Shown piece after piece: positions 45,241 to 54,936 of a DNA stretch of 64,000 bases. The notes beneath the pieces are model-generated. The model saw nothing but the letters and a program-made list of their open reading frames with translations, did no database searches and was not told the origin of the DNA. Position numbers and translations under genes: made by a program. The stretch is from NCBI RefSeq assembly GCF_041358175.1, contig NZ_JBGKBE010000009.1:72223-136222 (forward strand), written 5' to 3'. Position 1 is the first letter of the stretch; every line of letters starts with the position of its first letter. Origin of the DNA: Muriicola sp041358175 (GTDB lineage Bacteria > Bacteroidota > Bacteroidia > Flavobacteriales > Flavobacteriaceae).

Positions 45241-45248
45241 TAATTTTG
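45241..45248 (+). promoter_or_regulatory. -7 box for the NlpC/P60 - comEC unit
   Basis: TAATTTTG, a match to TAnnTTTG, 28 bases before the ATG at 45277. Just upstream (45214-45230) is a 6-bp inverted repeat CTGAAG / CTTCAG with a 5-base loop, near the -20 to -35 area, which may be an operator. Confidence 0.4.
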
Positions 45249-45276
45249 ATGGAAGCCCGATCCTATCGCAAAGATC

Positions 45277-45852
45277 ATGTTTAAAAAATTCATTATCACG
45301 TCTCTCTGTCTTGGGGTTGTTTCCTGTGGAGTTGTTAAAAAGAAAACTACCTACGGCAGTAAGAGAACGGCTGCTGTGGCAGCTTCAGAATTACCCGGCG
45401 AAATTGATAGCGATTCCATTTCTGACATCAAAAGTGACGAAAAGGTCATTGAAAGCGAGATCAGTCTCAATCGATCTGAAGAGATCATCAATACCGCCCT
45501 CACCTTTACAGGGGTGAAATACAAGTATGGCGGCACAACGCGAAAGGGTATGGATTGCTCCGGGCTATTGTACGTATCTTTTCTCGAACATGATATCTAT
45601 CTCCCAAGGGTGTCATACTATATGGCAAATGAAGGTAAAAAAATTAAGCTCGATGAAGTCAGTAAGGGCGACCTCCTTTTTTTTACCACTTCTAAGCGCC
45701 GGAAAAGAATAAATCACGTGGGATTGGTGGTGGCTGTTGATGGGGAAGACATCAGATTTATCCACTCTACCACTTCCCGGGGAGTGATTGTTTCTTCCCT
45801 TAAAGAAGGCTATTGGAATTACGCCTTTGTAAAAGCCACCCGTGTCTTATGA
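45277..45852 (+). CDS. NlpC/P60-family (C40) cell-wall peptidase lipoprotein
   Basis: A 191-residue lipoprotein; the signal ends in LGVVSC with lipidated Cys17. A short linker leads to the NlpC/P60 domain (about 65-190) with catalytic Cys94 (GMDCSGLLY), His147 (INHVGLVV) and His163 (FIHSTTSRGV). It cleaves D-glutamyl-diaminopimelate links in peptidoglycan. Its stop codon lies just before the comEC start. Confidence 0.93.
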   Translation: MFKKFIITSLCLGVVSCGVVKKKTTYGSKRTAAVAASELPGEIDSDSISDIKSDEKVIESEISLNRSEEIINTALTFTGVKYKYGGTTRKGMDCSGLLYVSFLEHDIYLPRVSYYMANEGKKIKLDEVSKGDLLFFTTSKRRKRINHVGLVVAVDGEDIRFIHSTTSRGVIVSSLKEGYWNYAFVKATRVL

Positions 45853-45853
45853 G

Positions 45854-47875
45854 ATGAAACCCCTGGAATTTATCTCAGTAAAGTTTAGCATTGGCCTGCT
45901 TCTGGGAATTAGCTGTGGCTGGTTATTTCCCATTCCTCAAGAACTGGCCATTCTCCTATCAACAATCTGCTTGGTTGTTACTTCGCTGTTTTTTCTATTT
46001 GAAAACTACCGTAAGGGAATATATTTTGGATTTGCCACATTTCTGAGTTTCATTTCACTTGGGATCGTCGCTATTACATTGGCACAACCGAAACTTTCAG
46101 CTCACCATTATTCACGTGACTACAACCAGGATAATGGATTTTGGATTCTTGAACTCAGGGAAGTGCTCAAGCCTACGAATTTCAACAGGCGATATATCTT
46201 CCAAGTACATGCTTTAAACGATTCTGCCAGAAGTGGTTTGATCCTGGGCAGTATTCAAAAAGAAGACAAGATTTCGGATCTCAAGGTGGACAACCACCTG
46301 ATGTATTACGGAAAAGTACATCCCATTTCACCTCCCTTAAATCCTTACCAATTTGCCTATGATTCGTACATGGAAAGCAAAGGAGTTTATGACCAGATCT
46401 ACCTTAATCCGGAAAATTCAATTCAGCTGAACACCACAGGAAAAAGCCTGAAGGGATGGGCAGCTCAATTACAACTTCATATTAAAAAAGAGCTATCCTC
46501 TACACCTTTGGGCGTTAAAGAGCAGGGAGTTCTCAGAGCCATCCTTCTGGGGCAAAGAAATGATCTCGATCCTGAGGTGTACCGGAGCTACAAAGATGCA
46601 GGTGCCGTTCATATACTTGCCGTTTCGGGTTTGCACATTGGAATTTTATTATTAATTATCCGGTTTTTCTTAAAGCCGTTGATGTCTTCCCACTTCGGAA
46701 GGAGCACCTCAATGATTGTTACGCTGCTGATTCTATGGGTATATGCTTTGTTTACCGGTGTCTCACCCTCTGTAGTCAGGGCTGTGGCTATGTTTAGTTT
46801 TATAACCTATGCCTTGTACCTCAACAGGCCTACCTCAGCTATAAATATCCTGGCCCTTTCATTTTTAGCCATTTTATTGATTCAACCTAAATTCCTGTTC
46901 CAGGTTGGCTTCCAGTTAAGCTATGCCGCTGTATTTACAATTGGTTGGATATATCCCCTGCTCATTCGATTCTGGAGGCCGCGAAATAGATTCATTAAGC
47001 GTCTATGGAAATTATTTGCGGTAAGCCTATCTGCACAACTGGGTGTACTTCCTCTCTGTTTGTATTACTTTCATCAATTCCCGGGAGCTTTTCTTGTTTC
47101 CTCAATGCTGATTATCCCCTTCCTGGGAATCCTCCTGGGCCTGGGGATACTGCTCGTCCTGCTGGCGAGTTTAAAGTCACTGCCCGATTCCCTCGCCCTT
47201 GTCTATAACCAAATGATCAGAACCATGAATGAATTAATCGGATACATTGCTTCTCAGGAAAACTTTATTATTCGGCAAATTCCTATGGACAGACCCGGAC
47301 TGGTCCTGTTATCTGTCATTATTATCCTCCTCGTCTTAAGCCTCCAAAAGAAGAAGTTTGTCTATCTGTGTTTCCTGGGAGTTTCAATTGCCGGATTTCA
47401 GGTATGGAATTTATACCTGCTACATCAGAACAGGCAAAAAAATGAAGTTATGATTCTGCATCAAGTGGCCAGCACAGCCATTCTCTATCAAAATGGAGAT
47501 GTTCTTTACGCGATGACCAATGACTCGATGAAAATAAAAACCCTGGTTGAAAATTTTGAGTTGAATCGGCGAATACAATCCACAAAATCAATTCCTGTTC
47601 CAAATTCATTTTATTTAGGTCAGGATCAATGGATACTACTAGACAGTTCAGGGGTACTTCCTCCGGTACTGAAAAATATCAAGGGATTGATTTTAACACA
47701 ATCCCCCAGAATTCACCTGGGACGAATTCTCGAGCAGAGTTGTCCTGACAGAATAATTGCAGATGGCAGTAATTATGCTGATGACATCAGGCGCTGGAGA
47801 CGTAGCTGTCAGATCTATGGAATTCCGTTTTATTCCACTGCAGAGATGGGAGCCCTGTCGTTAGGGCAAATGTAA
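45854..47875 (+). CDS. ComEC/Rec2-family DNA uptake membrane protein
   Basis: A 673-residue polytopic protein of the ComEC family, the inner-membrane channel for single-stranded DNA in natural transformation. The ATG at 45854 is 1 base after the previous stop; a GTG 12 bases earlier is also in frame. The N-terminal DUF4131-like part has two to three helices, followed by an OB-like segment and the Competence domain with GQRNDLDPEVYRSYKDAGAV and HILAVSGLHIGILLL. The last ~150 residues take the place of the beta-lactamase-like domain but lack its HxHxDH metal motif (LTQSPRIHL in its place). This short form is usual in Bacteroidota. Confidence 0.88.
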   Translation: MKPLEFISVKFSIGLLLGISCGWLFPIPQELAILLSTICLVVTSLFFLFENYRKGIYFGFATFLSFISLGIVAITLAQPKLSAHHYSRDYNQDNGFWILELREVLKPTNFNRRYIFQVHALNDSARSGLILGSIQKEDKISDLKVDNHLMYYGKVHPISPPLNPYQFAYDSYMESKGVYDQIYLNPENSIQLNTTGKSLKGWAAQLQLHIKKELSSTPLGVKEQGVLRAILLGQRNDLDPEVYRSYKDAGAVHILAVSGLHIGILLLIIRFFLKPLMSSHFGRSTSMIVTLLILWVYALFTGVSPSVVRAVAMFSFITYALYLNRPTSAINILALSFLAILLIQPKFLFQVGFQLSYAAVFTIGWIYPLLIRFWRPRNRFIKRLWKLFAVSLSAQLGVLPLCLYYFHQFPGAFLVSSMLIIPFLGILLGLGILLVLLASLKSLPDSLALVYNQMIRTMNELIGYIASQENFIIRQIPMDRPGLVLLSVIIILLVLSLQKKKFVYLCFLGVSIAGFQVWNLYLLHQNRQKNEVMILHQVASTAILYQNGDVLYAMTNDSMKIKTLVENFELNRRIQSTKSIPVPNSFYLGQDQWILLDSSGVLPPVLKNIKGLILTQSPRIHLGRILEQSCPDRIIADGSNYADDIRRWRRSCQIYGIPFYSTAEMGALSLGQM

Positions 47876-47880
47876 AAAGG

Positions 47881-49659
47881 TTAACGAATACCGTGCATCA
47901 TCCGTTTCAGAGGTCGGTTCAATACAATTGAAATACCCCCGAGGGCAATACAGAGAATGGTAAAGATCAGGAAGAAACTACTCAGGGAGTAGGTAGCCGT
48001 GATCTCGTCAATCATTCCTCCAAGTGTTCCTGCCAATTTCTGTCCGATAGCTATCGCCAGATACCAGATTCCGAACATAAAGCCAATCATCCGTGGCGGA
48101 ACTAATTTACTCAGATAGGACAGTCCGACCGGAGAAACACACAATTCACCCATGGTGATCAGGAGATAGGCAAGTATCAAGTAGATCATACTTACTGAAG
48201 CTGTGGCTGCCCCCTGAGGGATACTCAGGGTTCCAAAGACCAGTACTGCAAACCCCAATCCTTGTAGTATGAGTCCGATACCGTACTTATGAGCTGCACT
48301 CGGGTTGTATTTGCTCTCCCACCAACGGGAAAATAATGGAGCCAGGGTAATAATAAAAAAGGAGTTCAAAATGGCAAACCAGCTGGCCTCTACTTCATTC
48401 CCCTCCTGAGCAAATTTCTCATAAAGACGGAATATCGAAAGCCCCCAGATACCTATAAAAGCTATACCCAAAAAAATGTTTGAGAAGGGAATCCTGGAAT
48501 AGGTCTTTTTGAACAGCAAATACAACACCCAGGTAATGATTATCATCGGTACTGTTGTTAGAAGGGCATCGACGATTTTAAAGATCAGGGATGCAGAACC
48601 GGTTAGTGTCCTGTCTGTATAGTCCCTGGCAAAAATGGTCATCGTACCCAGATTTTGCTCAAAGGTGGCAAAGAATATCACCGTAAATATCCCAAAAATA
48701 GACACAGCGAATATCCTGTTCCGTACGAGCCTGGTATACCTTAAAGTCCGACTAATAATCAGGATCAGAAATATAAACAAGGCTAAGAGAACAGTAATAG
48801 TAGAGCCATCTAAAACATCTTCTGAAAACGGCAATTGCAAGGTAAAATCGAGGAAGTTGATATTCTCAATCTTGGATAGAGGATCATTGAATAAATACAT
48901 CAGACCTCCCAAGGAAGACAGGATTATAAGGAGATAATCAAATTTGGTAAAAGGATTGAGCTTTTCCTCTACTTCCTGTTCCTGTATTTCCGAAGGATCG
49001 AATACTTCTGATGCCTTCATAGGCTTTTCCCCTATTTTGCCGAAGAGGCTACCGGCGAGCCAGAATTGCAGCATTCCGAAGAACATAAATATCCCAGCGA
49101 GGCCAAAGCCCCATGCCCAGCCGTAGTTCTCGGCCAGATATCCACAGAGCATCATCCCGAAGAAGGCCCCGGCATTAACACCCATATAGAAAATTGTATA
49201 GGCCCCATCCTTTTTGGATTCCTTGCCACGATACATTTCTGAAATCACCGAGGTGATATTTGGTTTAAAAAATCCGGTGCCAATAACCAGAAGTCCAAGA
49301 CCTACATAGAGAGACCATACCGTTTCCAGCGCCATGCATGCATGGCCCAGGGTCATCACTGCACATCCTATGATGATTGCCTTTTTATACCCAATAAGCT
49401 TATCAGCTATATACCCACCCAAAATAGGCGTTAAGTAAAGAAGGGAAGCATAGGTCCCAATCAGTGCCAGGGCATGTTCCCTTGGCCATTCCCAGCCAGG
49501 ATTGCTATCAAGGATAGGCGCAGTAAGGAACAATACGAGTAGTACGCGCATGCCGTAAAAGGAAAAACGCTCCCACATTTCGGTGAAGAAAAGCACAAAA
49601 AGGCCTGCCGGGTGCCCTAAAACTTTATCCTTAAACAGATTTTCGATATCAGTATTCAT
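47881..49659 (-). CDS. Proton-dependent oligopeptide transporter (POT/PTR2), copy 1
   Basis: A 592-residue MFS-type transporter with about 14 helices that takes up di- and tripeptides with protons. The POT signature ExxERFxxYG is present as EMWERFSFYG in helix 1, with GLLVIGTGFFKPNITSVISEMY and YMGVNAGAFFGMMLCGYLAE in the following helices. The insert between helices 6 and 7 is long and acidic (about 210-245). It is the last gene of the S9 peptidase - POT - POT unit, 51 bases after the second POT gene. Confidence 0.93.
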   Translation of the reverse strand: MNTDIENLFKDKVLGHPAGLFVLFFTEMWERFSFYGMRVLLVLFLTAPILDSNPGWEWPREHALALIGTYASLLYLTPILGGYIADKLIGYKKAIIIGCAVMTLGHACMALETVWSLYVGLGLLVIGTGFFKPNITSVISEMYRGKESKKDGAYTIFYMGVNAGAFFGMMLCGYLAENYGWAWGFGLAGIFMFFGMLQFWLAGSLFGKIGEKPMKASEVFDPSEIQEQEVEEKLNPFTKFDYLLIILSSLGGLMYLFNDPLSKIENINFLDFTLQLPFSEDVLDGSTITVLLALFIFLILIISRTLRYTRLVRNRIFAVSIFGIFTVIFFATFEQNLGTMTIFARDYTDRTLTGSASLIFKIVDALLTTVPMIIITWVLYLLFKKTYSRIPFSNIFLGIAFIGIWGLSIFRLYEKFAQEGNEVEASWFAILNSFFIITLAPLFSRWWESKYNPSAAHKYGIGLILQGLGFAVLVFGTLSIPQGAATASVSMIYLILAYLLITMGELCVSPVGLSYLSKLVPPRMIGFMFGIWYLAIAIGQKLAGTLGGMIDEITATYSLSSFFLIFTILCIALGGISIVLNRPLKRMMHGIR

Positions 49660-49694
49660 CGGTTGGTCTTTTTAAATCCTAATTGAATTTACGG

Positions 49695-49707
49695 CAGGGT
49701 ATCCCTG
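49695..49707. repeat. Short inverted repeat between the two POT genes
   Basis: CAGGG / CCCTG around TAT in the 51-base gap between the two transporter genes. Too short to terminate and without a T-run; it may stabilise or process the message. Confidence 0.3.
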
Positions 49708-49710
49708 ATT

Positions 49711-51240
49711 TTATTTTGTTAAATCTCTTTCTTCTTCCTCCACTCCGTGAGTTAATCGTTTTAGTGGTTTTAAAAGCATAATCACCAAAACACCAAAGAT
49801 GACGCAGAAAATGGTGATTCCGGCAAATATATTGAGTTCACCAGCTTCCGAAGCAGATTCTCCTATGAGTCCGGCCACTTTATTACCGAGTCCGGTAGCA
49901 GCAAAATACACACCCATCATCAGGGCCCCATATCTTACAGGTGCCAATTTGGTAATAAAGGAGAGCGCCACAGGGGAAGCACATAATTCGCCAAGGGTGT
50001 GAAAGAGATAAGCCAGGGCCAGCCAATACAATGCCGATTTTCCTAACTCCTCGTACTGCATAGAAGCAAATACCATAAAAACAAAACCAAGTCCCATGAT
50101 AATTACTCCGTTCGCCATTTTAAACAAAGAAGAAGCCTCTTTGCCTCTGTGTTTCCACCACAACCAGAAATTAGCCACAGGAACGGCAAAGATCATGATA
50201 TAAAAAGGGTTAAAGAACTGAAAAGCCGCAGCGGGTATTTCATAACCAAAGAGGAAGCGATCTGTTCTATTTTCAGCATAGAGATTCATTAGGCCGCCTG
50301 CCTGCTCAAATGCCCCCCAGAATACGATCACAATAATAAAGGACAGTAATAAAACCAAATATCTGTCTTTCTCAACCTGAGATCTGAGATCCTGATAAAT
50401 GGTCACCATCATCCCTACTACGACTGAAAGAAAAATAAAGAATACGATATAGGCGATCTTCTGATGTCCGATAAAAAACCAGGCAGCCAGACTTGATCCT
50501 AGGGCGAGGAACAAGGTAATCAGCAGTGTTTTGCCTGAGCTAAATTGTTGCTGGAAAATCTGTTTGATGGAAACATCATCGCTATTCGCTTCCACGGGTT
50601 TTGGTTTATTACCTACTGATACCAGGTATTTCTGCCCTGAGAGATATACCACTTGTCCTAATACCATCCCAATGGCTGCAAGTCCAAATCCGGCATGCCA
50701 TCCCCAAATATCAGCAACATATGCCACAGATAATGCTGCGAGGGCAGCTCCCGTATTGATGCCAATATAGAAGATTGAAAATCCTTTGTCACGTCGTTCG
50801 TCACCTTGTTGATACAATCCACCAACCAAGGTAGAAATATTAGGTTTCAGCATCCCTACACCTGAAATAATTAGTGCGAGACCTGTATAAAAGGCCCACA
50901 TCAATTCAACAGAAAGAATCCCGTGTCCTGCTACCAGTAAAAAGCCTCCAATCATAACGGCTTTTTTCTGGCCGATGATTTTATCAGCAATAATACCTCC
51001 GGGAATGGAAGCCACATATACCAACATCGTATACCAGCCATAAAGGGAAAGTGCTTCGTTGCTCAGCCAGCCCAGACCGGGATTATCTCCCAGGGTCTCT
51101 GCAGTGAGATATAACACTAAAATACCCCTCATCCCGTAGTATGAGAAGCGTTCCCACATTTCTGTTAGAAACAAGATGTAGAGTCCGGCCGGGTGACCAA
51201 ATAACTCTCTTTCGTGTGCTGGTTTAGTTGACATTGCCAT
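49711..51240 (-). CDS. Proton-dependent oligopeptide transporter (POT/PTR2), copy 2
   Basis: A 509-residue POT transporter related to its neighbour; helix 1 has EMWERFSYYGMRGILVLYL, and GVGMLKPNISTLVGGLY and FYIGINTGAALAALSVAY align with the matching parts of copy 1. It has a shorter loop between helices 6 and 7. The two copies are clearly homologous but well diverged, so this is an old duplication, perhaps with different peptide preferences. It begins 12 bases after the S9 peptidase gene. Confidence 0.93.
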   Translation of the reverse strand: MAMSTKPAHERELFGHPAGLYILFLTEMWERFSYYGMRGILVLYLTAETLGDNPGLGWLSNEALSLYGWYTMLVYVASIPGGIIADKIIGQKKAVMIGGFLLVAGHGILSVELMWAFYTGLALIISGVGMLKPNISTLVGGLYQQGDERRDKGFSIFYIGINTGAALAALSVAYVADIWGWHAGFGLAAIGMVLGQVVYLSGQKYLVSVGNKPKPVEANSDDVSIKQIFQQQFSSGKTLLITLFLALGSSLAAWFFIGHQKIAYIVFFIFLSVVVGMMVTIYQDLRSQVEKDRYLVLLLSFIIVIVFWGAFEQAGGLMNLYAENRTDRFLFGYEIPAAAFQFFNPFYIMIFAVPVANFWLWWKHRGKEASSLFKMANGVIIMGLGFVFMVFASMQYEELGKSALYWLALAYLFHTLGELCASPVALSFITKLAPVRYGALMMGVYFAATGLGNKVAGLIGESASEAGELNIFAGITIFCVIFGVLVIMLLKPLKRLTHGVEEEERDLTK

Positions 51241-51252
51241 ATTATTGGATTG

Positions 51253-53415
51253 TTAGAGTTTGTTCTTTATAAAACTGGTCATTTTGCTGTAAAGTTGTAG
51301 TCGGGTATTTCCCCCGCTAATTCCATGACTTTTATCGGGATAAATGGCCCAGTCGAATTGCTTATTTGCCTGTACCAGTTCTTCGATCATCCTCATGGTA
51401 TTCTGCACGTGCACGTTATCATCCCCCGAACCATGGATCAGCAAATAATCTCCTTTGAGCATAGAAGGATAGGTAAGAGGACTGTTGTCATCGTAGCCAT
51501 TCGGGTTTTCCTGGGGCGTGCTCATATAGCGTTCGGTATATACAGTGTCATAAAACCTCCAGCTGGTAACAGGGGCTACGGCAATTGCCAGTTCGAAGGT
51601 GTCGTTACCCTGTAAAATACAATTAGACGACATAAATCCTCCATAGCTCCAACCCCATATCCCGGTACGATCTTCATCTATCCAGGAATATTCACTCAGC
51701 TTTTTCCCTACTGAGATCTGGTCTTCTACTTCGTATTTCCCAAGTTCCTTATAGGTCATTTTCTTAAAGTCTCTTCCTTTGTAGCCAGTTCCCCTTCCGT
51801 CAACACAGGCGACCACGATTCCTTCCTGGGCGAGCATCTGATGCCAGTAGTCATTACTTCCCCACCAGCGATTCGCTACCTGTTGTGATCCAGGACCACT
51901 GTACTGGAACAAAAACAACGGATACTTTTTTCCCGGGTCAAAATCGGCGGGTTTAATCATCCACATATTTAGGTCATAGCCGTTGATATTGATGGTTGAA
52001 AATTCTTTAGGACTTGTTTTGTAATTCTTTAAAAGTTCGGCGACTGAAGAGTTGTCTCGAATGTCCTTCATTTTTAACCCATCCGTTGCCCTGTGTAAGG
52101 TATACCTGTATGGAGTTTCCACACTTGAATAGGTATTGATAAAATAGGAGAAGTCCGTACTAAATGCAGCACTATGAGTCCCTACTTCTTCGGTTAGCTT
52201 TCTCTTATTTTTCCCATTAATTCCTATTCTATATACGTCGCGGTTGATCGACCCATTCTCAGTGCTCTGGTAGAAGATCGCTTTCTTTTTGGGATCATAT
52301 CCGTAATAACTTGTCACCTCCCAGGGACCCGAGGTCAGCTGCTTCCTGATACTGGTTTCTGGCTTGTAGTGATAAATATGGTTATATCCGTCTTGCTCGC
52401 TGGTCCAGATAAAACTGTCATCTTCCAGGAAAGTGAGGTCGTTAGTGATATCTATATAGGCCTCATCGCGTTCCTCGAGCAGAAGGGACACCACTCCGTC
52501 TGGAGCCTCAACGGTATACATCCTCAAGTGGTTCTGTGCCCGGTTCAGGGTTTGTACGCTCAGTTCATCAGGATTCTGCTTCCAGAGCAACCTGGGAATA
52601 TAGTATGCCTCCGGGAGGGGGACCTCCTTTAGGCTGGCATTCTCCAGGCCATAAAGATGAAGCGTGACCTTGGAGTTCTCCTCCCCCGCCTTGGGATATT
52701 TAAATCGGTTTTGGGAAGGATAAAGTCCCTCCCCGTAAATATCCATGGAAAATTCAGGTACAGCCCTTTCATCAAAGCGCAGAAATGCGATTCGGGTACC
52801 GTCCGAATTCCAGTCGAATGCCCTTACAAACCCAAATTCTTCTTCATATACCCAGTCTGTTACCCCGTTGATAATAGCGTTGGCCCTTCCATCCTCTGTG
52901 ATCCGGGTGGTTGCCCCGGATAAGAGATCGAAAAGGTAAAGGTCATTTTCAAATACGTAGGCGACCTTGGATCCATCGGGCGAAAGCTGTGGGGCCATGA
53001 TTTTGTTATCCGATATTTTTATAATTGTTTTGGCGGAAGTATCATACACATAGTATATTCCCCTTCTTGAGTGTCGGTAAATTTTTTCTATCTCCGTGGC
53101 TAACAGGATGACAGACTCGTCTTTACTAAAGGTGTATGAGCTGAAATAAGGCACTCCATTTTCCGGAGAAGAGCTGAGAATGGTAGTTGTGCTTTCCAGA
53201 GTTTCATAGGCGTACTTTTCAATACTACTTACCCCTGTAGCCTTATCCAGATTGAGAATGCTATAGTGTTGGCCATCGTTCATCGACCTGAGTTCCTGGA
53301 GGCCCTTGGTAGAAAATTTACCTCCCCAGATCTCTTCGAGAGTAATTTTTTGTTGTTGTGTAAAAACCAGAGTGGATGCTGTAAGGAAAATAAACAGCAG
53401 GAGGGAATTTTTCAT
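51253..53415 (-). CDS. Dipeptidyl-peptidase IV-like S9 peptidase
   Basis: A 720-residue secreted serine protease. A signal peptide (NSLLLFIFLTASTLVFTQQ) is followed by an eight-bladed propeller (about 30-480) with the double-Glu motif DWVYEEEFG that holds the free N terminus of the substrate in DPP IV. The alpha/beta-hydrolase domain has the Ser in GWSYGGFMSSN, the Asp in HGSGDDNVHVQ and the His in YPDKSHGISG. It releases dipeptides, which the two POT transporters encoded next to it can import. Confidence 0.95.
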   Translation of the reverse strand: MKNSLLLFIFLTASTLVFTQQQKITLEEIWGGKFSTKGLQELRSMNDGQHYSILNLDKATGVSSIEKYAYETLESTTTILSSSPENGVPYFSSYTFSKDESVILLATEIEKIYRHSRRGIYYVYDTSAKTIIKISDNKIMAPQLSPDGSKVAYVFENDLYLFDLLSGATTRITEDGRANAIINGVTDWVYEEEFGFVRAFDWNSDGTRIAFLRFDERAVPEFSMDIYGEGLYPSQNRFKYPKAGEENSKVTLHLYGLENASLKEVPLPEAYYIPRLLWKQNPDELSVQTLNRAQNHLRMYTVEAPDGVVSLLLEERDEAYIDITNDLTFLEDDSFIWTSEQDGYNHIYHYKPETSIRKQLTSGPWEVTSYYGYDPKKKAIFYQSTENGSINRDVYRIGINGKNKRKLTEEVGTHSAAFSTDFSYFINTYSSVETPYRYTLHRATDGLKMKDIRDNSSVAELLKNYKTSPKEFSTININGYDLNMWMIKPADFDPGKKYPLFLFQYSGPGSQQVANRWWGSNDYWHQMLAQEGIVVACVDGRGTGYKGRDFKKMTYKELGKYEVEDQISVGKKLSEYSWIDEDRTGIWGWSYGGFMSSNCILQGNDTFELAIAVAPVTSWRFYDTVYTERYMSTPQENPNGYDDNSPLTYPSMLKGDYLLIHGSGDDNVHVQNTMRMIEELVQANKQFDWAIYPDKSHGISGGNTRLQLYSKMTSFIKNKL

Positions 53416-53586
53416 TCGATAGTTTTGTTCAGATTCAAACCCTCAAGTTTACTAATATTTTCCCTAAAAAAATAACTTTCTGCCCGCCAATTGCTATTTC
53501 AATCGTTCAGAAAATGGCTTATAAGTCCTTGGTTTTACCCGAATGTTTAACCCCCGGAGGATCATCGGATGTTAAGGCAATATTAC

Positions 53587-53594
53587 TATCTTTG
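53587..53594 (+). promoter_or_regulatory. -7 box of the HMG-CoA reductase operon
   Basis: TATCTTTG, an exact TAnnTTTG match, 19 bases before the ATG at 53614. No TTG is found at the usual -33 distance. Confidence 0.55.
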
Positions 53595-53613
53595 AAGCCA
53601 TATACCCTTTAAA

Positions 53614-54936
53614 ATGCCCTTACCCATTGAAGGTTTTTCCAAGCTGTCTAAAGATGAAAAAATACGCTGGATAGCCGAGCAGTATACTGACGACCCAAAA
53701 GCGAGTATTTCCTTGATCAGGAAGTATTGGAACGACGACAGAAAATTACAACAACTCCACGATGAATTTATAGAAAATACCCTCACCAATTACTACTTAC
53801 CATTGGGTATCGCCCCCAATTTTCTAATTGACGGAGAGCTTTATGCGATTCCCATGGCTATAGAGGAAAGTTCTGTAGTGGCTGCGGCAAGTAAAGCAGC
53901 GAAATTCTGGATTTCCAAAGGGGGATTTAAAACTACGGTACTTGGTACAGAAAAAATCGGACAGGTTCACTTCATGTACCGAGGAGACAAAGCCCGGATA
54001 GGAAAGTTTTTCGACGCCATAAAACCAAAATTTTACGAAGAAACAGCTGCAATAACAAAAAATATGGTTGCCCGGGGCGGTGGGATCAGGAATATTGAAC
54101 TTAGAGACAAAACCCTTGATCTGGAGGACTATTTTCAATTGCACTGCACTTTTGATACCCTTGATGCCATGGGTGCCAACTTTATTAACTCCTGTCTGGA
54201 ACAATTCGCCAAAACACTTCAGAAGGAGGCTGGTACATCCACTATCCTGCAGAATACTGAGAAGGATATTGAAGTTGTTATGAGCATTCTCTCCAACTAT
54301 GTACCCCATTGTCTTGTACGAGCCGAAGTAAGCTGTAATGTAGACGACCTTGGGTCTGATATGGGTATCAGTGCCCTTGAATTTGCAGAAAAGATAGTGA
54401 GAGCCGTTTCCATTGCCAATGTGGAACCCCATCGAGCTGTAACTCATAACAAAGGAATTATGAACGGAATTGATGCTGTCGTTCTGGCCACCGGGAATGA
54501 TTTCAGAGCAGTTGAGGCAGGCATTCATGCATATGCATCCAGGCAAGGGTCGTATAAAAGCCTTACCCAGGCTCGCATTGAAAACGGGGAATTTCATTTT
54601 TGGATTGAAATACCTCTTGCACTTGGTACGGTTGGCGGCCTCACAAGTCTTCATCCCCTGGTAAAAATCGCACTCGAAATTTTACAAAAACCCAATGCAA
54701 AACAACTTATGGGTATTGTGGCGGTAGCCGGACTAGCTCAGAATTTTGCAGCGGTACAATCCCTTGTAACAACCGGAATACAACAAGGGCATATGAAAAT
54801 GCATCTTTTGAACATACTCAATCAGATGAGCGCATCTGATGAAGAGAAAAAACAATTAGTTGAATATTTTAAAAAACACAGTGCCACCCACCATGCCGTG
54901 GTAGAAGCTTTGGACCGACTAAGAGGAAAATCCTAA
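53614..54936 (+). CDS. mvaA: Hydroxymethylglutaryl-CoA reductase, class II
   Basis: A 440-residue class II HMG-CoA reductase. The active-site Glu is in MAIEESSVVAAASKAAKFW (Glu84/85), followed by DTLDAMGANFINSCLEQ, the catalytic Lys280 (HNKGIMNGIDAVV), Asp296 in TGNDFRAVEAGIHA, and a C-terminal His pair (SATHHAVVEA, near 426). Class II enzymes are often named degradative, but in flavobacteria they serve to make mevalonate for isoprenoids (carotenoids, quinones). The following gene, a GHMP kinase with no spacing, supports this. Confidence 0.94.
   Translation: MPLPIEGFSKLSKDEKIRWIAEQYTDDPKASISLIRKYWNDDRKLQQLHDEFIENTLTNYYLPLGIAPNFLIDGELYAIPMAIEESSVVAAASKAAKFWISKGGFKTTVLGTEKIGQVHFMYRGDKARIGKFFDAIKPKFYEETAAITKNMVARGGGIRNIELRDKTLDLEDYFQLHCTFDTLDAMGANFINSCLEQFAKTLQKEAGTSTILQNTEKDIEVVMSILSNYVPHCLVRAEVSCNVDDLGSDMGISALEFAEKIVRAVSIANVEPHRAVTHNKGIMNGIDAVVLATGNDFRAVEAGIHAYASRQGSYKSLTQARIENGEFHFWIEIPLALGTVGGLTSLHPLVKIALEILQKPNAKQLMGIVAVAGLAQNFAAVQSLVTTGIQQGHMKMHLLNILNQMSASDEEKKQLVEYFKKHSATHHAVVEALDRLRGKS

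Noticed and set aside
53824..54654. 276-residue open frame on the minus strand opposite the HMG-CoA reductase gene
   Set aside because: The plus-strand frame has all catalytic residues of the reductase. The antisense product is cysteine-rich and low in pattern, with no family signature.
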